Of a DNA stretch of 41,605 nt, positions 7,942 to 15,507 are shown piece by piece (within the stretch, counting starts at the first letter, position 1; every line of letters starts with the position of its first letter). Source of the stretch: Roseburia_D sp964388945. GTDB lineage: Bacteria > Bacillota > Clostridia > Lachnospirales > Lachnospiraceae. The stretch spans positions 1 to 41,605 of the forward strand of contig CAYMCM010000016.1 in the NCBI GenBank assembly GCA_964388945.1, written 5' to 3'. The notes beneath the pieces are model-generated. The model was not told where the DNA came from. It searched no databases and saw only the letters and a list, made by a program, of their open reading frames with translations. The translations under genes were made by a program, and so were the position numbers.

Positions 7942-9048
7942 CTATTCGCCGATCAGAGGAATGATCTCTTCTTCCCATCTGTCTGCAATCTCGTTGCATG
8001 CGTTTGTGACAGCGTCATTGTCAGTCATTGGAATGGTGTTCGTATATTCCGCATCCGGGATCATCTTTGCTTTTAATTCGTCTGGAAGCGTGACATCTTC
8101 ACGGATCGGTCTTGCATATCCTTCGGCACGTTCAATCTGACCTTCATCACTTAACAGGTATTCTACGGTTAAAGCTGCGGAATAAGGATGTGGTGCGTAT
8201 TTGTTGATCACCAGACAGTATCCGGACTGAACCGCACCGTCCTGCATGACATGGCATTCCATATCAAGATCCGGGTTGTTTTCCGCTACAATGTCGCGGT
8301 ACTGCAAAGTCAGGTAATCCCAGGTTGCCAAAACATCGATCTCGCCCCGGTTTAAACGTTCAATGCTGTTATCACCGACATCAATACGGCCTTCTTTGGC
8401 AAGCTCCTTAAAATAGTCAAAGGCAGGATCGAGGTTTGATGTATCGCCGCCCAAGGCGTAAGCGCAGGATAAGACTGCCATCTGGGCACTTGCACCTCTT
8501 AAAACATCACCGATCGTAATCTTTGCATTGCTGTTTTTTAAAGATTCCCAGGAATCAATGGTTTCTGAAACATTATTTTTGTTGACTAAGACGCCCATAG
8601 TGCCCAGATAGGAAATTGTCCATTTGCCATCCGGGTCTTTTGCCCAGTCCGGAATGGAATCCCATGTAGAAACCTTGTAAGCCGCGGCAACGTCCATGTC
8701 AATGGCGGTCGGACCGAATGCCTGACCGACATCTCCGATGTCTTTGGTAGGAGAGTCTTTTTCGTTGTCAAACATAGATAATTCTTCGGCGGAACTCATA
8801 TCGGTATCATCGTGTTCAAGACCATATTTATCGGAAATACTTTCCCAGCTTCCTTTCCAGTTTGCCCAGTCATCCGGCATTCCGACGGAAGAAATCGCAC
8901 CTTCTTTTTTTGCGTTTTCTTCGATCGTGTCTAAGGATACGGCGGTGAGATCCACAGTTTCGGATGCAGGCTTTGCTCCGCAGGCACTGCACAAACAGGT
9001 TGACATAACACTAAGAACCAGTAAAGCACTTACAAATTTCTTTTTCAT
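7942..9048 (-). CDS. Extracellular substrate-binding lipoprotein of the ABC importer
   Basis: A 368-residue secreted lipoprotein: signal peptide MKKKFVSALLVLSVMSTCLC with a lipobox ending LCSAC, then a PotD/FbpA-like periplasmic-binding fold. Typical phrases are SYLGTMGVLVNKN, WESLKN, YALGGD, GEIDVLATWDY and YSAALTVEYLLSDEGQ. It captures the substrate and delivers it to the two permeases. The family binds polyamines, iron or phosphonates. The substrate cannot be read from sequence, but the PHP phosphoesterase in the operon favours a phosphorus-containing organic compound. It is the first gene of a five-gene operon reading leftward, with ribosome binding site GGAGGATT. Confidence 0.9.
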   Translation of the reverse strand: MKKKFVSALLVLSVMSTCLCSACGAKPASETVDLTAVSLDTIEENAKKEGAISSVGMPDDWANWKGSWESISDKYGLEHDDTDMSSAEELSMFDNEKDSPTKDIGDVGQAFGPTAIDMDVAAAYKVSTWDSIPDWAKDPDGKWTISYLGTMGVLVNKNNVSETIDSWESLKNSNAKITIGDVLRGASAQMAVLSCAYALGGDTSNLDPAFDYFKELAKEGRIDVGDNSIERLNRGEIDVLATWDYLTLQYRDIVAENNPDLDMECHVMQDGAVQSGYCLVINKYAPHPYSAALTVEYLLSDEGQIERAEGYARPIREDVTLPDELKAKMIPDAEYTNTIPMTDNDAVTNACNEIADRWEEEIIPLIGE

Positions 9049-9213
9049 AATAATCCTCCATCAAATGTGATTTTCTATTTTGTATAAGCACATAACGGAT
9101 ATTTTAAAAATCTGATGTAAAATCTGAAAAACAACTTATGTAAAATAAATGCAAAATTTAAGTAAGGAAAATGTCGAACTATGCGTTTACTTTGTGTAAT
9201 TGTCGGCATAATA

Positions 9214-9242
9214 TTGACGTAAAGTGCATAAAAAACTATAAT
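9214..9242 (+). promoter_or_regulatory. Strong promoter of the exopolysaccharide operon
   Basis: TTGACG (9214-9219) and TATAAT (9237-9242) have an ideal 17-base spacer, giving a start site near 9249 and a leader of about 28 bases. A TGTCGAA sequence, matching the Spo0A box, lies at 9172-9178, and a 9-base direct repeat AAAATCTGA occurs at 9107-9115 and 9119-9127. The 9049-9276 gap contains no gene; it separates this operon from the divergent ABC importer operon. Confidence 0.8.
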
Positions 9243-9276
9243 GATTACATAAAAAACCATAGAAAGTGGGGAGAAT

Positions 9277-11583
9277 GTGAAGAGGGAAGTTATTAAGTTC
9301 AGGAGTTGGATGATTTTTAATATCGGTTGGACACTCCTGTATCTGTATTGGAGGATTTTTTACACGGTTCCGACGGAATCCGGAATACTGTCACTGGTTG
9401 CCGGCATTGCGCTGTTGGTAGTCGAGATTCTTGGTATGCTGGAGGCATTTGTTCATTACTTTAATATGAGTAATATCAAATATCCGAAGCTTCCGAAGGT
9501 GGAACCGGAAGATTATCCGGAGGTAGATGTGTTAGTTGCCACTTACAATGAACCGATTGAAATTTTGTATCGGACGATCAATGGCTGCGTACATATGGAT
9601 TATCCGGACAAAAGCAAGGTACATATTTATTTTTGTGACGATGGAAGCCGTAAAGAGGTAGAGGAACTTGCAGCGCAGATGCATGTCGGGTACATCAAAA
9701 GGGAGGATCACAAAGGCGCGAAAGCCGGAAACTTAAACCATGCGATGTCGCTGACCTCATCTCCGTATATCGCAACGTTTGACGCGGATATGATCCCGAA
9801 GCATGATTTTCTGATGAAAACCATGGCTTATTTTGCGGATCAGGAAAAAAAGAACCGCGAATTGCCGGAGGAAGAACAGGTGCATCTCGGTTTTATCCAA
9901 ACACCGCAGACCTTCTACAACCCGGATCTGTTCCAGTATAATCTCTTTTCTGAGAGTCGTATCCCGAATGAACAGGATTATTTTTATAAAGATGTTCAGG
10001 TATCCAGAAATAAGAGCAACAGTGTGATCTATGGCGGATCAAATACGGTCATCACAAGACGCGCGCTGGAAGATGTCGGCGGTTTTTATGAGAAAAGTAT
10101 TACCGAGGATTTTGCGACCGGAATCCTGATCCAGAAGAAAGGCTATATCTGTTATGCGTTAAACGAGGTGCTTGCATCCGGTCTGTCGCCGACGGACTTA
10201 AAGTCATTGATCTCACAGAGAACCCGGTGGGCGAGAGGCTGTATCTGTACGGGGCGGAAGCTTCACCTTCTCTTTACGCCAAAGCTGAAATTTGCCCAGA
10301 GAGCAAATTATCTTGCGTCGGTGTGGTACTGGTATGCATCTTGGAAGCGCTTCATTTATATCATGTCACCGATCTTATTTGCGACCTTCGGCGTTATGGT
10401 TGTGCGCTGTACGCTGATCGAAGTGCTTATTTTCTGGCTTCCGATGTATTTAAGCAGTAATATCTGTTTAAAGATGATGAGCCACAATATCCGGACGACC
10501 AAGTGGACGAATGTATATGAGACGGTGCTGTTTCCGTTCCTCATGATACCGACATTGCTTGAGACGTTTGGAATTTCCATGAAAAAATTTAAAGTAACCA
10601 AAAAATCAGGCAGTTCGGAGAAAAAAGACCGGACTTGGTATTACGCGATCCCGCACATGGTGCTTGCGGTGCTGTCGGTGATCGGCATCTGGAATTGTGT
10701 GCGCTGGACATTTGATACAGGCAGAATCGACTATTTTGTTATTTTATTCTGGCTGATCAGCAACTTTTACAATATCGTTATGTCGATCTTCTTTGTCATG
10801 GGCAGAAAGGCATATCGTAAGTATGAGCGTATGGAAGTAAAAGAATCGTGTGAGATCACAAACGGCATTGTGACAGCTTGCGGTATGAGTCAGGATGCAT
10901 CGGAGGGCGGAATATCGATCCTGTTAAAGGAACCGGTGGATTTTGATGATGAGGAAGAAGTGTATATCACAATACATGACCACAAATATGAAGCCCGTGT
11001 GCGGGGAAGAGTGGTTCTTGTGACACGTAAGGGCGACCTGTGGAAGTATGTTTTTTCCATTGATGATATGCTTCAGAGTAAAAGCGAGTATATTTACATT
11101 ATTTATGACAATTTTACTTCAATGCCGGTCAATCTGGATGAATCCTCTTCCAGTTTTGATGATCTTCGCCTGAATATTACAGGAAGAACACCGAAAAAGG
11201 TATTTCAGAACCGCAAAATGGCAAGAATTCCGATTCAGGCGGATGTGAAATCTGAATCCGGCAGGAAGGTAACCATCGAAAACTATAACTATAAATACCT
11301 GCTGCTTTCCTATGCAGGTGAACGGCTGAACGGCTTGAGCCTTCCGCTGTGCGAGGGGCTTGTACTTCAGTTGAGTTACCAGACCGTGATCGGCGATACC
11401 ATGTATCTTTACCGGATCATGAACTATGCAGCTTTACATAAAGACCCAAAGAAGCAGGAAAAGATCAGTCAGTGGATTCGTGAATATAGATTTGGCGGTA
11501 CGATGCAGTATGAGCGGAAGCGAAGTCTGAAAAAAGAACGTGTATTGGCACTGGATGAGTTTTCAGAGATGAATAGTCTGTAA
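9277..11583 (+). CDS. Cellulose-synthase-like glycosyltransferase (GT2) with PilZ domain
   Basis: A 768-residue membrane processive glycosyltransferase of the BcsA type. Two N-terminal helices (about 11-60) precede a GT2 domain with DVLVATYNEP (84-93), DDG (121-123), DAD (169-171), TED (276-278) and QRTRW (314-318), the full D,D,D,QxxRW catalytic set. Four or more helices follow (about 355-510). A PilZ domain then has the c-di-GMP-binding RxxxR (RKYER, 514-518) and DASEGG (540-545). It should polymerise a beta-linked polysaccharide from a UDP- or GDP-sugar and export it, switched on by c-di-GMP. A second RxxxR (RKMAR, 646-650) starts another PilZ-like stretch lacking the second motif. The start is GTG at 9277; the overlapping ATG is followed at once by TGA. 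It is the first of four genes. Confidence 0.93.
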   Translation: MKREVIKFRSWMIFNIGWTLLYLYWRIFYTVPTESGILSLVAGIALLVVEILGMLEAFVHYFNMSNIKYPKLPKVEPEDYPEVDVLVATYNEPIEILYRTINGCVHMDYPDKSKVHIYFCDDGSRKEVEELAAQMHVGYIKREDHKGAKAGNLNHAMSLTSSPYIATFDADMIPKHDFLMKTMAYFADQEKKNRELPEEEQVHLGFIQTPQTFYNPDLFQYNLFSESRIPNEQDYFYKDVQVSRNKSNSVIYGGSNTVITRRALEDVGGFYEKSITEDFATGILIQKKGYICYALNEVLASGLSPTDLKSLISQRTRWARGCICTGRKLHLLFTPKLKFAQRANYLASVWYWYASWKRFIYIMSPILFATFGVMVVRCTLIEVLIFWLPMYLSSNICLKMMSHNIRTTKWTNVYETVLFPFLMIPTLLETFGISMKKFKVTKKSGSSEKKDRTWYYAIPHMVLAVLSVIGIWNCVRWTFDTGRIDYFVILFWLISNFYNIVMSIFFVMGRKAYRKYERMEVKESCEITNGIVTACGMSQDASEGGISILLKEPVDFDDEEEVYITIHDHKYEARVRGRVVLVTRKGDLWKYVFSIDDMLQSKSEYIYIIYDNFTSMPVNLDESSSSFDDLRLNITGRTPKKVFQNRKMARIPIQADVKSESGRKVTIENYNYKYLLLSYAGERLNGLSLPLCEGLVLQLSYQTVIGDTMYLYRIMNYAALHKDPKKQEKISQWIREYRFGGTMQYERKRSLKKERVLALDEFSEMNSL

Positions 11584-11609
11584 GTAGAAGGAAGAGAATT
11601 GATAAGAGA

Positions 11610-12773
11610 ATGGGAATATTGCAAAATATAATAAAAAAAGGAATCGGTTGTCTGTTTTTGGCGGGCTGTCTTGGGGGCATGCCATTTTCGGTCATGGTTG
11701 CAAAGAAAACGGAACCGCCCAAAGAGATTTCGGTTGAACTGGATGGATTTGAGGCAGGGGAGGATGCAAAAGAGGAGTTTTCCCCTACGATCGGTTATGA
11801 TAAGGAAAGCGGCCGGCTGAGTCTTGGTGTCTCAACCAAAGGACAGGAGGAAGGGCAGTATCCGTTGTCGTTTTTTTTGGACACAAAGAAAAAGTTAGAT
11901 GGCTATGGCGGAATTGTGCTGTCACTTGTCAATGAGCGGTCAGAGGAAATAAAGATGAACATGCTGCTTGCCACACAGGATGACGAGGCGCTGGTCGTGC
12001 GCGACGGAGAAAAAATCGTCTTAAAAGAGGATGACATCTGGCAGGAGACAGTCACGGAGCTTGGCTGTTTTACAGTTCCGGCGAATTTTAGCGGACAGAT
12101 CTACCTGCCGTTTGGTGTGTTTGAACAGGCAGAAAATGCAGAAGGTATCGAAGGGATCTACGGATTCGGATTTACTTTTGTACTGCCCGAGGACGACACG
12201 GCGGATGTCACATTTGAGAAAATACAGATCCTGCCGGATGCGGATATGCAGACGCTTATCTGGTTTGAAGTAAACGGGGCTGACACAGTGCGGCGGCCTT
12301 CGGTCGGGGAGAGTGTCGCGGATTATGATGCGGCTTTCTATCATATGGATGGCAAGGAGATCCCGGAGGGCGGTGCTGTCACATACGAGATCAAAAAAGA
12401 AGATGGCAGTGCGGCGGCTGGAGTGTCCATAGACGAAAACGGAAGACTCACGGTAAATACAGATGCAAAGGACGGCACATACGAGCTTTTGGCACACAGC
12501 ACATCAGGAGAAACCTTTAGGCGGATGCTTACCTTAAAGGGCTCCTGGACGGAAACGCAGAAAACGGAAAACGGTTATGACGCTTCCATGCTTCCGACGG
12601 ATCAGGTGACGGAGATCGTGGCAAAGGATAGTCTGTTTATGAATGATACGCTGATGTTTGCGCTGCGAACGGCGGCAGCAGTGATTGCTGTGTTGTTTTT
12701 GGGACACTATCTGTATAAGCATAGAAAATATAAAAAAGAATTTGTGGATGCATATTATAAGGGGGAGAAATAA
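11610..12773 (+). CDS. Secreted, C-terminally anchored protein of the exopolysaccharide operon (BcsB-like position)
   Basis: A 387-residue protein of unknown family. It has an N-terminal signal or anchor (about 8-30), a large extracytoplasmic region rich in beta-type sequence, and a C-terminal helix (about 350-372) followed by a basic cytoplasmic tail (KHRKYKKE). The region near 255-320 (DYDAAFYHMDGKEIPEGGAV to GETFRRMLTLKG) looks like a bacterial Ig-like domain; the first half looks like a carbohydrate-binding jelly roll. The topology and position right after a BcsA-type synthase recall BcsB, the extracytoplasmic partner that guides the nascent glucan, but I see no clear sequence match. Its stop abuts the start of the MBOAT gene. 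Confidence 0.75.
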   Translation: MGILQNIIKKGIGCLFLAGCLGGMPFSVMVAKKTEPPKEISVELDGFEAGEDAKEEFSPTIGYDKESGRLSLGVSTKGQEEGQYPLSFFLDTKKKLDGYGGIVLSLVNERSEEIKMNMLLATQDDEALVVRDGEKIVLKEDDIWQETVTELGCFTVPANFSGQIYLPFGVFEQAENAEGIEGIYGFGFTFVLPEDDTADVTFEKIQILPDADMQTLIWFEVNGADTVRRPSVGESVADYDAAFYHMDGKEIPEGGAVTYEIKKEDGSAAAGVSIDENGRLTVNTDAKDGTYELLAHSTSGETFRRMLTLKGSWTETQKTENGYDASMLPTDQVTEIVAKDSLFMNDTLMFALRTAAAVIAVLFLGHYLYKHRKYKKEFVDAYYKGEK

Positions 12774-14201
12774 ATGCTGTTTTCGAGTATTACATTTTTG
12801 TTCTATTTTTTCCCGGCAGTCCTGATCCTGTACTATTTATTCCGTTGGTCTTATCCGATCAAAAACGGTATTCTTCTGGTTGCAAGTCTCATTTTTTATG
12901 CATGGGGAGAACCGTGGTTCGTGCTGATCATGCTTGCCTCGATCCTGGGCAATTATTTTCTGGCGATTCTTGTGGATAAATATCGGGATAAACAGCGGAA
13001 AGTGAAAGTGATCCTGTTTCTTACGGTGTTTTTGAACATAGGGCTTTTATTTGTGTTCAAATATGCAGATTTCGTAATAAAAAATCTGAACATGGCAATG
13101 AACAGCGATATTCCGCTCCTTGATCTGAAACTGCCGATCGGAATCTCATTTTTTACATTTCAGGCGTTGTCTTATGTCGTTGATGTTTACCGCAAAGACG
13201 GCAGGGTGCAGAAAAATCCGTTTTATGTAGCGCTTTACATTTCGTTTTTCCCGCAGCTTGTTGCCGGACCGATCGTAAAATATTCTACGATCGACGAGCA
13301 GATCTCACACAGAGAAGAGACCTGGGATAAATTTTCCGTCGGTGTCTGCCGGTTTCTTGCAGGTTTCGGGAAAAAGGTACTGTTAGCCAACAATTTCGCG
13401 ATCGTTGCGGATCATATTTTTAATACCTATACAAACGGAGGCTGTCCGGTTACACTTGCGTGGCTTGGATCTTTTGCATACACGTTCCAGATCCTGTTTG
13501 ATTTCTCAGGCTATTCCGACATGGCGATCGGACTTGGACTGATGTTTGGTTTTAAATTTGAGGAAAACTTTAATTATCCGTATATTTCCCAGTCGATCGG
13601 TGAATTCTGGCGCAGATGGCATATTTCACTCGGAAGCTGGTTCAAAGAGTATGTCTATTTCCCGCTTGGCGGTTCAAAAGTCAGCAACATGGATAAAGTC
13701 ATCCGCAATATGCTGGTCGTCTGGCTGTGTACCGGCATCTGGCATGGTGCGGAGTGGACATTTCTGCTCTGGGGACTGCTCAATTTTGTGTGTCTTGTAT
13801 TTGAACGCTTCACCAATTTTGAAGAACGGCGGATTCCGGGTGCGATAAAATGGTTTTATACGATGTTTATCGTGAATCTGGGGTGGACGATATTCCGTTC
13901 GCCGGATCTTATTTCTGCAGGAAAATACATAAAGTCTATGTTTGGCGTGGGAACGGATCAGATCTGGAGCAATACGGCATGGATGTTTTTAAAAGAGTAC
14001 GGCGTGTTCTTTGCAGCCGGAATCCTGTTCTCAATCCCGATCGGAAGACGCTACAATAAGCTGATCGTCGAGGGAAAGGTGCGGTTAGTCTCCGGTGTCA
14101 TAAACTTGGTATATCCGTTCCTTATGATGGGGGTATTTCTGGTGGGTGTCACCTATCTGGTAAAAGGCAGTTACAATCCGTTTATTTATTTTAACTTTTA
14201 A
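12774..14201 (+). CDS. MBOAT-family O-acyltransferase (AlgI/DltB-like)
   Basis: A 475-residue polytopic membrane protein of the membrane-bound O-acyltransferase family. The opening FSSITFLFYFFPAVLILYYL, PIGISFFTFQALSYVVDVYR, the loop FWRRWHISLGSWFKEYVYFP and TGIWHGAEWTFLLWG with the catalytic histidine are characteristic of AlgI, WssH and PatA-like members. These move acyl (usually acetyl) groups across the membrane for O-acylation of polysaccharides. With the GT2 and the DHHW protein it should form the O-acetylation machinery for the exported polymer. The ATG directly follows the upstream stop, after AAGGGGGAG. Confidence 0.93.
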   Translation: MLFSSITFLFYFFPAVLILYYLFRWSYPIKNGILLVASLIFYAWGEPWFVLIMLASILGNYFLAILVDKYRDKQRKVKVILFLTVFLNIGLLFVFKYADFVIKNLNMAMNSDIPLLDLKLPIGISFFTFQALSYVVDVYRKDGRVQKNPFYVALYISFFPQLVAGPIVKYSTIDEQISHREETWDKFSVGVCRFLAGFGKKVLLANNFAIVADHIFNTYTNGGCPVTLAWLGSFAYTFQILFDFSGYSDMAIGLGLMFGFKFEENFNYPYISQSIGEFWRRWHISLGSWFKEYVYFPLGGSKVSNMDKVIRNMLVVWLCTGIWHGAEWTFLLWGLLNFVCLVFERFTNFEERRIPGAIKWFYTMFIVNLGWTIFRSPDLISAGKYIKSMFGVGTDQIWSNTAWMFLKEYGVFFAAGILFSIPIGRRYNKLIVEGKVRLVSGVINLVYPFLMMGVFLVGVTYLVKGSYNPFIYFNF

Positions 14202-14213
14202 GGAGGCAGAAAA

Positions 14214-15419
14214 ATGACCGAACTGATTTCAAAAAAGAGAGTTACCGCAGTTCTGTTTCTGCTGTTTATCTTTATTTATGCAGGCATCAATGCCAAAAAA
14301 GAACTTCCGATCTTAAAAGAGACGGTGGAAACATCGGTAGAAGCGGGGGAAGATCCATCTGGAATGATCGCTTCTCTGGATACGGCAATCAACGAAAATG
14401 TAAAATACCGCTATAATTTTATTGATGCTTATGGTCTGATACAGAAATTTTTAGATAAAAATGAAGAAAATGATTTTGAAGTGGTCAAAGATACAGAAGG
14501 AAAGCTGCATTATACCTATTTCACAGAAAAACCGAATGACACGGCAAAACTGTCTGCGCGTATGGAAAATTTAAAGGACGCGATCAAAGATGAGGACTGC
14601 ACACTGCTCTATGCGATGCCGCCGGAGAAGTATATCAAGGGGCATACCGAGTATGCAGCCGGCATTCCGTACAACATGGCGAATGAGACCGCAGATCAGT
14701 TTCTTTTGCAGCTTGACGAAGCCGGAATAGAGTCAGTGGATTTCAGGGACTATCTGGCGGACAGCGGACTGGATATGTCAGAGGTGTTTTTCAATACAGA
14801 TCATCACTGGAAGATTGAGACTGCATTCTGGGCGGCCAATGTGTTTTTTCGGCAGCTTGAGGAACGCTATGGGGAAGAAATCCCGGATGAAGCGTTTTAT
14901 GAAGATAAGGAAAACTATAACATTCTGACCTATGAAAACTGCTTCCTCGGTTCACAGGGGCGTAAGGCAGGGCGTTACTATACACAGGCAGATGACTTTA
15001 CGCTGATCTATCCGAAATTTGAGACAGATTATGTGCTTGATTCGTCGATCATGGATGGCATGAGCCTGACCGGGCGGTTTGAAGAGGCGCTGCTCGCGAC
15101 TCCGGTGCTTCGGAATACTGCGACACCTTATGATACCGATCTTTACATGGCATATATGTATGGAAATCAGGCATATGCGCACATTGAAAATACAAAAAAT
15201 ACAGAGGGGCTTAATATTTGTATCATCAAAGATTCCTATGCGGTTCCGTTTGCCACGTTTGCGTCTCTGCGTTGTCACAATGTATACATGATCGATCCGC
15301 GTTATTATGAGGACAGTATCGAAGATTTCATCAACAGTGAGGAGCTGGATTATGTGGTCGTTATGTTTTCGCCGGATGATCTGGCAGAAGAATTTTTCAC
15401 ATTTGGAGAAAAAAATTAG
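14214..15419 (+). CDS. DHHW/AlgJ-like polysaccharide O-acetylation protein
   Basis: A 401-residue protein with one N-terminal hydrophobic helix (about 10-27) and an extracytoplasmic SGNH-hydrolase-like domain. It carries NTDHHWKIETAFWA, the DHHW hallmark, and a later IKDSYAVPF segment that would hold the catalytic serine in AlgJ/AlgX-type proteins. Such proteins accept the acetyl group from the MBOAT partner and place it on the polysaccharide outside the membrane. It is the fourth and last gene of the operon, 12 bases after the MBOAT gene. I see no strong terminator before gdpP. Confidence 0.88.
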   Translation: MTELISKKRVTAVLFLLFIFIYAGINAKKELPILKETVETSVEAGEDPSGMIASLDTAINENVKYRYNFIDAYGLIQKFLDKNEENDFEVVKDTEGKLHYTYFTEKPNDTAKLSARMENLKDAIKDEDCTLLYAMPPEKYIKGHTEYAAGIPYNMANETADQFLLQLDEAGIESVDFRDYLADSGLDMSEVFFNTDHHWKIETAFWAANVFFRQLEERYGEEIPDEAFYEDKENYNILTYENCFLGSQGRKAGRYYTQADDFTLIYPKFETDYVLDSSIMDGMSLTGRFEEALLATPVLRNTATPYDTDLYMAYMYGNQAYAHIENTKNTEGLNICIIKDSYAVPFATFASLRCHNVYMIDPRYYEDSIEDFINSEELDYVVVMFSPDDLAEEFFTFGEKN

Positions 15420-15507
15420 CTGCTAAAAGACTTCCTTTCAAATATAGATAATGTTATAATGGCAGATAGCATGAAATCTATTTTGACATAAAAATGGGAG
15501 ATCTATA

